Source: Paraburkholderia acidisoli
Lineage (GTDB): Bacteria > Pseudomonadota > Gammaproteobacteria > Burkholderiales > Burkholderiaceae
NCBI RefSeq assembly: GCF_009789675.1
Contig: NZ_CP046914.1
Location: forward strand, 1,054,001 to 1,118,000
Length of the DNA: 64,000 bases
Direction: 5' to 3'
Shown here one piece after another: positions 7,869-15,676 of the stretch. Numbering within the stretch: the first letter of the stretch is position 1; every line of letters begins with the position of its first letter. The translations under genes were made by a program, and so were the position numbers. The notes under the pieces are model-generated. The model did no database searches, had not been told where the DNA came from, and worked only from the letters and a program-made list of their open reading frames with translations.

Positions 7869-8897
7869 TCAGGCCGCCCAGTCGAGAATGACTTTGCCGC
7901 TTTCGCCCGAGAGCATCGCCGCGAAGCCTTTTTCGTAGTCGTCCACGCCGAAGCGATGCGTGATGATCGGCGAAAGATCGAGCCCGCTTTGCAGCATCGC
8001 GACCATCTTGTACCAGGTCTCGAACATCTCGCGGCCGTAAATGCCCTTGATTTCGAGGCCCTTGAAGATGACCTGATTCCAGTCGATGGCGGTTTGCGCG
8101 GGCGGAATGCCGAGCAGCGCGACCTTGCCGCCGTGGTTCATGGCTTCGAGCAACGCCGTGAACGCGCTGGGCACACCCGACATCTCGAGGCCCACGTCGA
8201 AGCCTTCGGTCATGTGCAATTCGGCCATCACGTCGCGCAGCGATTCGCGCGAGACGTTGACCGCGCGCGTCGCGCCCATCTTGCGCGCGAGTTCGAGGCG
8301 GAAATCGTTGACGTCCGTGATGACCACGTTGCGCGCGCCCACGTGCTTCGCGATCGCCACGGCCATGATGCCGATCGGTCCCGCGCCCGTGATGAGCACG
8401 TCCTCGCCGACCAGATTGAACGACAGCGCCGTATGCGTGGCGTTGCCGAACGGATCGAAAATGGCCGCGAGGTCGTCGCTGATTTCGGGCGGAATCTTGA
8501 ACGCGTTGAAGGCCGGAATCACGAGATATTCGGCAAACGCACCCTCGCGATTCACGCCCACGCCCGTGGTGTTGCGGCACAAATGACGGCGCCCCGCGCG
8601 ACAGTTGCGGCAAAACCCGCAGGTGATGTGCCCTTCGCCGGACACGCGATCGCCAATGGCGAAACCGCGCACCTCCTGGCCCATTTCGACGATTTCGCCC
8701 ACGTATTCGTGGCCCACGTGCATGGGCACGGGAATCGTTTTCTGCGCCCAGTCGTCCCACTTCCAGATATGAATGTCGGTGCCGCAAATCGCCGTCTTGC
8801 GGATCTTGATCATCACGTCGTTATGACCGACTTCGGGCTTCTTCACGCGCGTGAGTGTGAGACCGGGCGCGCGTTCGAGTTTGGCGAGTGCTTTCAT
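7869..8897 (-). CDS. tdh: L-threonine 3-dehydrogenase
   Basis: 342 residues, the normal length. This zinc- and NAD-dependent medium-chain dehydrogenase oxidises L-threonine to 2-amino-3-ketobutyrate. Catalytic zinc ligands are Cys38 ([10 protein letters not shown]) and His/Glu in HVGHEYVG. The structural zinc cysteines are in [15 protein letters not shown], and the NAD-binding motif is GAGPIG. It starts 16 bp after the kbl stop, forming the kbl-tdh operon, whose two enzymes convert threonine to glycine and acetyl-CoA. Confidence 0.97.
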   Translation of the reverse strand: MKALAKLERAPGLTLTRVKKPEVGHNDVMIKIRKTAICGTDIHIWKWDDWAQKTIPVPMHVGHEYVGEIVEMGQEVRGFAIGDRVSGEGHITCGFCRNCRAGRRHLCRNTTGVGVNREGAFAEYLVIPAFNAFKIPPEISDDLAAIFDPFGNATHTALSFNLVGEDVLITGAGPIGIMAVAIAKHVGARNVVITDVNDFRLELARKMGATRAVNVSRESLRDVMAELHMTEGFDVGLEMSGVPSAFTALLEAMNHGGKVALLGIPPAQTAIDWNQVIFKGLEIKGIYGREMFETWYKMVAMLQSGLDLSPIITHRFGVDDYEKGFAAMLSGESGKVILDWAA

Positions 8898-8913
8898 TGT
8901 TTCGGATTCCCTA

Positions 8914-10125
8914 TCAAATCACGCCGAGCTGCTTGCCCACGCGCGCGAAGGCGTCGACGGCCCGCCCGATCTGCTCCGGCGTGTGCGCCGCGCTCATCTG
9001 CGTGCGAATGCGCGCGCGGCCCTTCGGCACGACCGGATACGAGAAGCCAATCACGTAGACGCCTTCGCCGAGCAATGCGTCGGCCATTTTCGAGGCCACT
9101 TGCGCGTCGCCGAGCATCACCGGAATGATCGGATGCTCGCCCGGCACGAGCGTGAAGCCGAGCGCGCTCATGTCGCGGCGGAATTGCGCGCCGTTTTCGC
9201 GCACGCGGCGGCGCAGCTGTGCGCCTTCTTCGCTCGCGATCAGTTCGAGCACGGCCAGCGACGCGGCGGCGATGCTCGGCGTGAGCGTGTTCGAAAACAG
9301 GTACGGGCGCGAACGCTGGCGCAGCAATTCGACCACTTCCTTTTTCGCCGCGACATAGCCGCCCGAGGCGCCGCCGAGCGCCTTGCCCAACGTGCCCGTG
9401 ATGATGTCCACGCGCTGCGCGACGCCGCAATGTTCGGGCGTGCCGCGGCCGTGTTCGCCGATAAAGCCCACCGCGTGCGAGTCGTCCACCATGACGAGCG
9501 CGCCATAGCGGTCGGCGAGATCGCAGATGCCCTTGAGGTCGGCGATGATGCCGTCCATGGAGAATACGCCGTCGGTTGCGATGAGCTTGTAGCGCGCGCC
9601 GGCGGCATCGGCCTCCTGCAGCTTTGCTTCGAGGTCCGAAAGATCGTTGTTCTTGTAGCGATAGCGGCGCGCCTTCGAGAGCCGCACGCCGTCGATGATG
9701 CTCGCGTGATTGAGTTCGTCGCTGATGATGGCGTCTTCGTCGCCGAGCAGCGTTTCGAACAGACCGCCGTTCGCGTCGAAGCAGCTCGAATAGAGAATGC
9801 AGTCCTCGGTCTGCAGGAACGCCGCGAGCGCACTCTCGAGCTGCTTGTGCACGGTTTGCGTGCCGCAAATGAAACGCACCGACGCCATGCCGAAGCCGTC
9901 GCGATCGAGTCCGTCCTTCGCCGCCGCGACGAGCCGCGCGTCGTTGGCGAGGCCGAGGTAATTGTTGGCACAGAAGTTGAGAACGTCGGCACCATTCGCA
10001 AGCTGAATGCCGGCGGATTGCGGCGTGGCAATCACGCGCTCGTGCTTGTAAAAGCCGTCGGCGCGGATCTGCTCGAGCGTGGCGCGCAGGTGGTCGAGGT
10101 ACGGGGTACGCATCGGGTCGGACAT
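8914..10125 (-). CDS. kbl: 2-amino-3-ketobutyrate CoA ligase (glycine C-acetyltransferase)
   Basis: 403-residue PLP enzyme of the alpha-oxoamine synthase family. It cleaves 2-amino-3-ketobutyrate with CoA to glycine and acetyl-CoA. Motifs seen are FCANNYLGL near the N-terminus, [13 protein letters not shown], the cofactor Asp/His in [11 protein letters not shown], and the PLP lysine in [10 protein letters not shown]. It is the first gene of kbl-tdh. The upstream gap is shared with a divergent XRE-cupin regulator and is packed with GTTCG/CGAAC half-sites, so regulation by that protein is likely. Confidence 0.96.
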   Translation of the reverse strand: MSDPMRTPYLDHLRATLEQIRADGFYKHERVIATPQSAGIQLANGADVLNFCANNYLGLANDARLVAAAKDGLDRDGFGMASVRFICGTQTVHKQLESALAAFLQTEDCILYSSCFDANGGLFETLLGDEDAIISDELNHASIIDGVRLSKARRYRYKNNDLSDLEAKLQEADAAGARYKLIATDGVFSMDGIIADLKGICDLADRYGALVMVDDSHAVGFIGEHGRGTPEHCGVAQRVDIITGTLGKALGGASGGYVAAKKEVVELLRQRSRPYLFSNTLTPSIAAASLAVLELIASEEGAQLRRRVRENGAQFRRDMSALGFTLVPGEHPIIPVMLGDAQVASKMADALLGEGVYVIGFSYPVVPKGRARIRTQMSAAHTPEQIGRAVDAFARVGKQLGVI

Positions 10126-10180
10126 GTCTCGGGCTCCTGACAGGGGCGGCCGCGGCTGCTATAGTCGCCGTCAGCCATGA

Positions 10181-10229
10181 GCGAACATTTTCTTTATTTC
10201 GAACCTATGTTCGATATACCGAACGAACT
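10181..10229. promoter_or_regulatory. Operator array between kbl and the XRE-cupin gene
   Basis: CGAAC and GTTCG half-sites recur: GCGAAC (10181), CGAAC-N4-GTTCG (10200-10213), GTTCG-N6-CGAAC (10209-10224) and a further CGAAC overlapping the end. This is the expected target of the XRE-cupin regulator encoded 25 bp downstream. It could control both divergent units. Confidence 0.68.
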
Positions 10230-10248
10230 CTAAACGATGAGGCCGTGA

Positions 10249-10935
10249 ATGACAAGCACACGCGCAAGCACCCGCAAACCGCGCGCCGCGTCGTCGGCCG
10301 CGCATGGGGAAGCGCCGGCCACGGCGGCTACCGTTTCCACGGCGGCCGTCTCCACGGCGGCCGCTTCGTCCGCTTCCACGGCGACGGTGCCGCCGCGCGT
10401 GGGCGAGCAGATCCAGCGCCTGCGCACCGAGCGCAAGATGACGCTCGACGATCTGTCGCGCGCGGCGGGCGTCTCGAAATCGATGCTATCGGAAATCGAA
10501 CGGGACAAGGCGAATCCCACCATTGCCGTGGCGTGGCGGCTGACGAACGCGCTGGGCGTCAAGCTCGACTCGCTGTTTGCCGCGCCGAAGGCGCCCGAAG
10601 CCATTGCGGTGGCCGGTCCGCACGACATTCCCACGCTGCACGGTCAGGACGCGGGCTACCAGCTGCGCGTGTGGGGTCCGATCGAACTGGCCGGCAGCTT
10701 CGAGTGGTACGAACTCACGCTCAAGCCCGGCGGCGCGCTGGTGTCGAACGCGCACGAGCCCGGCACGCGCGAGCATCTGACGGTGCTGCAGGGCAGTCTG
10801 GAAGTGGAAGCGGCGGGCGCCATGCAGCGCATCAAGGCCGCCGACACGGCGCGCTATATCGCGGATCAACCGCACGCGATCCGCAATGTCGGAAAAGGCG
10901 AGGCGCGCGCGCTGCTCGTGGTGATTCACGGCTGA
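10249..10935 (+). CDS. XRE-family regulator with C-terminal cupin domain
   Basis: 228 residues. After an Ala/Thr/Ser-rich N-terminal tail (1-44) comes an XRE helix-turn-helix (about 46-100: VGEQIQRLRTERKMTLDDLS, then AAGVSKSMLSEIERDKANPT), followed by a cupin domain (about 140-225) with GTREHLTVLQGSLEV. Such fusions sense small metabolites, often amino acids or polyamines, and repress nearby catabolic genes. Divergence from kbl-tdh suggests control of threonine breakdown. The alternating Thr/Ala tail is unusually long and low in complexity. Confidence 0.9.
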   Translation: MTSTRASTRKPRAASSAAHGEAPATAATVSTAAVSTAAASSASTATVPPRVGEQIQRLRTERKMTLDDLSRAAGVSKSMLSEIERDKANPTIAVAWRLTNALGVKLDSLFAAPKAPEAIAVAGPHDIPTLHGQDAGYQLRVWGPIELAGSFEWYELTLKPGGALVSNAHEPGTREHLTVLQGSLEVEAAGAMQRIKAADTARYIADQPHAIRNVGKGEARALLVVIHG

Positions 10936-10987
10936 AGGTGCGGCCGCCCGGCTAGCCGAACGGATGAGGCTGCGTAATCGGCTCGAA

Positions 10988-11007
10988 TACTGTATATTTA
11001 TACAGTA
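10988..11007. promoter_or_regulatory. LexA (SOS) box
   Basis: TACTGTATATTTATACAGTA is a 20-bp near-perfect palindrome matching the CTGT-N8-ACAG LexA box. It ends 21 bp before the ATG at 11029. Promoter elements probably overlap it. It predicts DNA-damage induction of the next gene. Confidence 0.88.
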
Positions 11008-11028
11008 AATGCCCGACCGGAGCCGTCA

Positions 11029-11442
11029 ATGCCACTCCCGCCCGCCCATCCACCGCAGTCCGAACAGGAACTGGCCGCCCTGCGTTTTCAGGCCGCCGCC
11101 CGCGATCTCGAACACATCGTTCGCAGCATCGCGCAACGCTATATCGCCCAGCACGTGCCGCTCACGTGGCGCCTGCTGCACGCCGTCGAAGCCGAGGCGC
11201 TCGCCGATCTCGGTTTTGCGAGCCGCCACGACGCGATCATGCTCGGCCTGTTTCAGCGGCCAGACGACCTGGCATTTCCGGAAACCGACGAAACCGTGGA
11301 CTTCGGGCAATCGAACGCGTTGCCCGCGGTATTTGCGTTCGCCGTCTCGGCGTATGAACGCGCGGCGCAAAGCGCGGAGGCTGCGCGCCAGCAGGCCAGG
11401 CGTCACGAGGCCGTCAAACGCATGCGTGCCTGGGGCGGCTAG
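11029..11442 (+). CDS. Small SOS-controlled protein of unknown function
   Basis: 137 residues, mostly helical by composition, with no signal peptide or membrane segment. I recognise no family. The middle (ITQRYIAQHVPLTWRLLHA-like, about residues 37-56) is amphipathic. The end is a charged helix (AYERAAQSAEAARQQARRHE) that could pair or bind nucleic acid. A LexA box lies just upstream, so it should be expressed after DNA damage. It sits between kbl-tdh and a recombinase-like gene next to the replication origin. A role in damage response or replicon maintenance is inference from position only. Confidence 0.72.
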   Translation: MPLPPAHPPQSEQELAALRFQAAARDLEHIVRSIAQRYIAQHVPLTWRLLHAVEAEALADLGFASRHDAIMLGLFQRPDDLAFPETDETVDFGQSNALPAVFAFAVSAYERAAQSAEAARQQARRHEAVKRMRAWGG

Positions 11443-11474
11443 TGGCAGTTGAGAACGCACGGTTTACCGGCTCA

Positions 11475-11503
11475 TGACCGACGGCGCGCACTATCGCTAT
11501 AAT
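11475..11503 (+). promoter_or_regulatory. Putative sigma-70 promoter of the recombinase-like gene
   Basis: A consensus TATAAT (11498-11503) lies 31 bp before the ATG at 11535, with a weak TGACCG 18 bp upstream. The recombinase-like gene may therefore be transcribed independently of the LexA-boxed gene. Confidence 0.5.
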
Positions 11504-11534
11504 CACCTGTAATGCAACTAACGGAGTGATAGAG

Positions 11535-12527
11535 ATGGTGTCCTCTACATCCTCACGCGACCTCTTCGATCAACGGCGAGCCGACTGGCAACGCGATCCG
11601 GTCGGCGCCTTCGACGCCTGGCTGGTTTCCCAGGATCTGCGCCGCTCTTCCGCCGACGTCTACCGCGTGCAATGGGGGCGCTTTCTCGAGTGGCTCGCGC
11701 TCAAGCGCAAAACCATCATGACAGTGGACACCGGCACGATCGCCGAATTCGTCGCGAGCCTCGAGGTGAAGAAGCCGCAACGACTGCGCTATCTTCGACT
11801 GATCGAACGCGTGCTCGACCACATCCGCGAAATCGAACTGGCCTCCACCAATCCCGCGCGCTTCATTGCGCAAGACGGCGAGGCCGCGTGGCGCAATGCG
11901 CGCGAAAACGAGCCAACCGGCTTTCTCAATGCGGACGAACGCGCCGCCATCATCGGCAAGCTGTTTTCACCGCTGGTCGAACAGTCCGCGGCAAAACGCT
12001 GGCGCGAGCGGCGCGACCGCGCACTCGTCGCCATCTTTCTCGGCGGTGGCTTAAAAACCGGCGACGCCATCGCGCTGACACTCGACTGCGTCGCGATCGG
12101 TTCGGAGTGGGTGACGATCGAGGCAGACAATGCCGCGTTCACGCGCGTGACCCGGCTCGCGCCGTTCGCCGTCGACGTGCTCGGCGCATGGCTCGAAGCG
12201 CGAAGGCTCGCTAATTTGCCGGGCGAACTCGTGTTTCCGGGCTCGCCTTCGGGCCGGCCCATGCACAAGGCCACCGTGCTGCGCGCCATCGACGCCTTGA
12301 TGGAAGAAGCGGGCGTCGCGCAAACGCGCGCGGAGCGGGCGAGTCCGCAGACGTTGCGCAATACCTTCGCGGCCGATCTGTTCGAACGCGGCGTAGAAAC
12401 CGATCAGGTGGGGCAATGGCTCGGGTTTCTGCAACCCATATCGGCCGGTCGGCTCTACCGGTCCTGGCAGGCATGGAGCGAACGCGAGACTTCGCCAGCG
12501 GCAAATGCCGATCACGTTGAGTCGTGA
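11535..12527 (+). CDS. Degenerate tyrosine recombinase (XerC/D-like fold)
   Basis: 330 residues from ATG 11535 (GGAG 8 bp upstream; an in-frame GTG at 11526 is possible). It has an N-terminal core-binding SAM-like domain (about 20-110: DAWLVSQDLRRSSADVYRVQ) and a C-terminal catalytic-type domain. Most of the pentad is altered. The first Arg, normally in GLR, is Lys in GGGLKTGDA. The HxLR box reads QTLRNTFA (His lost, Arg kept). LGH reads LGF. The nucleophile Tyr appears kept in GRLYRSW. Strand exchange is therefore doubtful and a DNA-binding or architectural role is plausible. It lies within 2 kb of the iteron array of the secondary replicon. Confidence 0.85.
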   Translation: MVSSTSSRDLFDQRRADWQRDPVGAFDAWLVSQDLRRSSADVYRVQWGRFLEWLALKRKTIMTVDTGTIAEFVASLEVKKPQRLRYLRLIERVLDHIREIELASTNPARFIAQDGEAAWRNARENEPTGFLNADERAAIIGKLFSPLVEQSAAKRWRERRDRALVAIFLGGGLKTGDAIALTLDCVAIGSEWVTIEADNAAFTRVTRLAPFAVDVLGAWLEARRLANLPGELVFPGSPSGRPMHKATVLRAIDALMEEAGVAQTRAERASPQTLRNTFAADLFERGVETDQVGQWLGFLQPISAGRLYRSWQAWSERETSPAANADHVES

Positions 12528-12611
12528 CGCCGATACGGCAAAGTCCCACGGGCAGGCGGTTTCAGCTGGCAACGCGCCCCGTATATCCTCACCCTCCTGC
12601 GCCGTAATCGC

Positions 12612-12629
12612 TCCCGTAAAGCATCACCT
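12612..12629 (-). repeat. Distal iteron copy, inverted
   Basis: The reverse strand reads AGGTGATGCTTTACGGGA, a near-exact match to the origin copies at 15059 and 14893. It lies between the convergent ends of the recombinase and KfrA-like genes, 1.6 kb from the main array. Confidence 0.78.
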
Positions 12630-13831
12630 CAAACCTTGACGCGCGACGCCGATTTGCCCGCAAAGCGTGCGAGCGCTTCGAGCCGCGAGGCGCCCGGGCC
12701 CGACGTGTAGTCGCATTCCGGACACGACAGCTCGAAGCCGTCTTCCACCTCCGCGAGTTCCGGCTCGCCTTCCTGACAATTGGGGCACCGCGCCGGCAGG
12801 CTCACGTGACCATCCACCGCTTTGCCAAGTTGCGCGATTTCGCTCTCGCCGAGGCGGCCGGCCTCGGCCAGCGAGCACAACACCGCGGCCACCGAGGCAT
12901 CGACGCCCTGTTGCCCGCGCAGCGCCGACACCTGGCGCGTCAACACATCCACTTCATCCGAACGTTCGCGCAGAATCGCGTCGAGCCGGTCGGCGCGCGC
13001 CTTCGCGGTCGCGATCTGCTGGATGAAGTCGAATTCCTTTTTGCTCGCGTCGCGTTGCGCGGCCTGCCATGTCGACGACATCGAGCGCAACGAGTCGAGT
13101 TCGACGAGCATCGGCTTGACGCGCCGCTCGGCTTCCGCGAGGGCGTCCTTGATTTGCTGCGCGTAGTGCTCGGTGCTCTTGCGCATCTCTTCGTGCAGAC
13201 CGTCGATACGGTCGCGCAAACCCGCGTTCGTCGTTTGTTCGGTTTCGATGCGCTGACGTAGCGACTCGTTCTCTGTTTCGAGCCGCTGCAGCAAGACATC
13301 GCGATTGCCCTGATGCAGCACGCCTTGCGCGGAACTGGCCGCAAGCTGGCTTTCGAGCTCGCGAACGCGAATGTAGGCGGCTTCGGTCCGGGCTTCGCTG
13401 CGCTGAAGCATCTCGTCGGCGGCGGCGCGGCGCGCTTCGGCTTCGCGGGTGGCCTGCTCGGCGTCGCGCTGTCCGGCTTCGAATTCGGCACGCTCGGCTT
13501 GCAAGGCTTCGCGCGCGAGCGCCAGCGATGATTCGAACAGCGCACCCAGCAACTCGCCCGCGCGTTCTTCGAGCGCAGGCGGAATCGCGCCCGCACCGAC
13601 CCGCACTTTCGATGTGCTGCGAATGCGCTGCCAAAACAGCTCGATGTCTTTGGGAATGTCGCTGGCACTGCCGGTCTGCGTCAGATCGCGGACGGTGGCC
13701 ATCGACGGGCGAATCTCGAAATCGAAGAACAAACGCTTGCAGGCATGCAACGACAACTCCTGCCGTCGCGCACCGTTTGCGCGCAGTTTGTCGAGTTCTT
13801 CGCGGATAACCTCGCGGTCTTGATCACGCAT
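12629..13831 (-). CDS. KfrA-like coiled-coil DNA-binding protein with C-terminal zinc ribbon
   Basis: 400 residues from ATG 13831; the frame stays open to a TTG at 13870. The N-terminal 100 residues match the KfrA DNA-binding domain (VIREELDKLRANG, ACKRLFFDFEIRPSMATVRD, DIPKDIELFWQRIR). A very long coiled coil (about 105-310) of Ala/Glu/Arg heptads follows. The tail carries two cysteine pairs, CPNC and CPEC, 19 residues apart, which look like a zinc ribbon not found in classical KfrA. On IncP plasmids KfrA is an autoregulated accessory protein that forms filaments and aids stable inheritance. Here it borders the origin and an upstream inverted repeat, so a nucleoid or segregation role is likely. 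Confidence 0.83.
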   Translation of the reverse strand: MRDQDREVIREELDKLRANGARRQELSLHACKRLFFDFEIRPSMATVRDLTQTGSASDIPKDIELFWQRIRSTSKVRVGAGAIPPALEERAGELLGALFESSLALAREALQAERAEFEAGQRDAEQATREAEARRAAADEMLQRSEARTEAAYIRVRELESQLAASSAQGVLHQGNRDVLLQRLETENESLRQRIETEQTTNAGLRDRIDGLHEEMRKSTEHYAQQIKDALAEAERRVKPMLVELDSLRSMSSTWQAAQRDASKKEFDFIQQIATAKARADRLDAILRERSDEVDVLTRQVSALRGQQGVDASVAAVLCSLAEAGRLGESEIAQLGKAVDGHVSLPARCPNCQEGEPELAEVEDGFELSCPECDYTSGPGASRLEALARFAGKSASRVKV

Positions 13832-13863
13832 ATTCGTATTCTCGGCAGGGGAGTGGCCGAATA

Positions 13864-13882
13864 ATAACAAATTACGTGTTAT
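13864..13882. promoter_or_regulatory. Inverted repeat upstream of the KfrA-like gene
   Basis: ATAACA (13864-13869) and TGTTAT (13877-13882) are separated by 7 bp. They lie 33 bp before the KfrA-like ATG. KfrA proteins repress their own promoters, so this is a plausible operator. Confidence 0.6.
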
Positions 13883-13980
13883 TTGCTACATATTTTCGTG
13901 GTCCTGGCTCCGCTAGGCGGTCGCGGCGCTTTCTTGGGCGATTCGACCGTTTCTATCGCGGCGATGTCGCCTGACTATCG

Positions 13981-14004
13981 TGAAACAAAGCGAGGTTTGT
14001 TTCA
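13981..14004. repeat. 9-bp perfect inverted repeat in the origin flank
   Basis: TGAAACAAA (13981-13989) and TTTGTTTCA (13996-14004) are separated by GCGAGG. A further TTGTTTCA occurs at 14055-14062. No T-tract follows. It is probably a protein-binding site at the edge of the origin. Confidence 0.7.
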
Positions 14005-14093
14005 TAAGGCATTGATAAACCGACGAAATTTCGCATTCATTCTACGCGTACGGATTGTTTCACGCGAGCGTCATCGTCGGTGTTGGGGGGAAG

Positions 14094-14102
14094 TGTGGAT
14101 AT
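14094..14102 (-). promoter_or_regulatory. Weak DnaA box
   Basis: The reverse strand reads ATATCCACA, one base from the TTATCCACA consensus. It lies just before the AT-rich stretch and the tight iteron array, the usual place for DnaA in iteron origins. Confidence 0.5.
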
Positions 14103-14199
14103 CTTGGGCGACTCGCGGGGTTCGTGATGCTTGAGAGTCATAAAAGTAAACACCCTTAATACCTTATTAAAAACGTTAACGCCAAGGCAAACCCTTACC

Positions 14200-14328
14200 A
14201 GGCAAGGCTTTCCGGGCGATCAGGTGAAGCTTTACGGGAAGCCTGGTGAGCGCTTGCGGGATTGCGCGGTGACGGGGTTCGGGACTGTGGGTGAGGAACA
14301 GCGGGAAAGGTCGTGAGCGGGTTCGGGA
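14200..14328 (+). repeat. 22-bp-phased iteron array
   Basis: Six units start at 14200 (degenerate), 14222, 14244, 14267, 14289 and 14311, with steps of 22-23 bp, two turns of the helix. The best copies read AGGTGAAGCTTTACGGGA and TGGTGAGCGCTTGCGGGA. The even phase places all Rep-binding sites on one DNA face, so this is the most likely core for initiator assembly. Confidence 0.88.
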
Positions 14329-14355
14329 GCGCCGTAATTCTTGACTCCGCGGCAA

Positions 14356-15556
14356 AGGTGAGCGAATTCGGGAGGATGATACCGGCCGGCTGGGCGATAC
14401 GCGGAAAATATGACGCTGTTACGGGAAATGCAACAGTGAGCGGATTCAGGACCGTCGATTGAGTGAGTTTTTGGGTCGAATTAGCGGGGCTCGGCAGCGC
14501 AGGTGAGTTTAATCAGGAAAGAAATCGCCGTGAGGGTGAGGTTTTTCGGGGCTTCGAGGCCAAATCCGCGCCCTCGGCCGCTTTTTCGGGCTTGAGGTGA
14601 GTATTTTCGGGAGATCGAAGACCGGACCGAAGTTGGCTTCGATGTATCGCACTCGCCTTGGCGGTCATTGCGCCGCTCCAAGGTGAGAGTTTTCGGGACC
14701 GGTGGTCGGTGGTGCGATTTATGCAGACTTCACGGCACGCAAAGGCGCTTGAGGTGAGGCTTTGCAGGAGCGATTTTGTGCCCGCAAAAGCCTTGAGGTG
14801 AGGCAATACAGGAAGAAGTGGGCGGTCACTGCGCTAGAAGGCCCGGATTTACGTGAACATTTCCGGAATGGACTGACGCTCCTGGAATCCTGAGGTGAGG
14901 CTTTACGGGAGTCATGGTTCGGGCTGTTTTTTGGCCGCGCCTTGCGTATCGGGTGGTTTAAGGTGAGATTTTACGGGGCGCTGCGCGATGTTCTGCCTGC
15001 TTCGTCGTTTGTGGATAAGTGGTGGATTCTATTGATTTTTCTGCTAAAGCCATCAAACAGGTGATGCTTTTCGGGAGCCCTCGCAGCCCAGGCTTCAATC
15101 GCTCTCCCTACGTCAAAGGTGAGATTTTCCGGGAACGAAAACACGCTCAAACGCGACTGGGTAAGGATCCCGGCAAGCTGGATTCTCATCGTCGCAAGCG
15201 GGAAAGGTGGGGATTTTCGGGATCCAAAACCGAAATTCTGCGCCGATGGCGAGCCGATTTCACGCCTGGACGCCAAAATTCAGCGATTTCTGTTGGTAAA
15301 AGGCTGGGATAGAGCGCTTCGCGGGCGTTGATGCGTCATGAAGCAATCCATCATGCGCCGAACGGCGGCCACTTCACTTCACCGCCTCCCGCGGTCAGCC
15401 AATACGGCTCTTTCCGGCAAAATTTTTGAGGTGAGCTAATACGGGAGGCATTCTGGACCTTGAGTTCCGGTCGCAAAACGCGGCCAACGGGCAAATCCCC
15501 AACAGTCAAAGCACCAGGCCGGGCGCGGGTTTGCGCTGAGGTGAGGCTTTTCGGGA
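14356..15556 (+). repeat. Dispersed iterons of the origin
   Basis: Fifteen further 18-bp copies, all in direct orientation, start at 14356, 14434, 14501, 14534, 14595, 14681, 14752, 14796, 14893, 14961, 15059, 15117, 15205, 15429 and 15539. Consensus: AGGTGAGNNTTTNCGGGA, with CAGGA replacing CGGGA in a few. Many spacings are close to multiples of 11 or 22 bp (33, 44, 67, 88, 98, 110). A degenerate copy is visible at 14851. Confidence 0.9.
15010..15018 (-). promoter_or_regulatory. DnaA box
   Basis: TGTGGATAA, the exact reverse complement of TTATCCACA. It sits in the longest iteron-free gap of the central array, next to an AT-rich stretch (15018-15055). Confidence 0.8.
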
Positions 15557-15590
15557 TCGCCTGGCGGTGAGTTCGCCGCTCGGATCGCGC

Positions 15591-15633
15591 ATCACCAGGA
15601 ATGGTGAGATAGGCCCTATAGACGTCTATCACC
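15591..15633. promoter_or_regulatory. Candidate rep operator of inverted half-iterons
   Basis: TCACC (15592-15596), GGTGA (15603-15607) and TCACC (15629-15633) are opposed half-iterons. A perfect 12-bp palindrome ATAGACGTCTAT (15618-15629) lies between the last two. They end 43 bp before the rep ATG. Rep_3 initiators commonly repress their own gene by binding as dimers to inverted half-iterons. Confidence 0.65.
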
Positions 15634-15676
15634 CCAGACGGTATGCTTTCGCGAAATTCCCTCCTCGACTCGACGC

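Larger units (their letters stand above)
14094..15633. other. Replication origin of the secondary replicon
   Basis: 1.5 kb without a credible gene, immediately upstream of the initiator. In order: a weak DnaA box (14094-14102, TGTGGATAT); an AT-rich stretch (about 14133-14180) that could melt; a 22-bp-phased iteron array (14200-14328); more widely spaced iterons to 15556, all in the same orientation; a perfect DnaA box (15010-15018, TGTGGATAA) with an AT-rich flank; and inverted half-iterons before rep. This is the layout of an iteron-controlled plasmid-type origin. Open frames inside it follow the repeats and do not look coding. Confidence 0.88.

Noticed and set aside
13883..14134. An 83-codon open frame between the KfrA-like gene and the iterons
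   Set aside because: It covers the inverted repeat and the DnaA box, has poor codon use and no recognisable product.
14131..15331. Short open frames in the origin (such as 14131-14316 and 15019-15312)
   Set aside because: They run through direct iterons, lack ribosome sites and show no typical codon bias.
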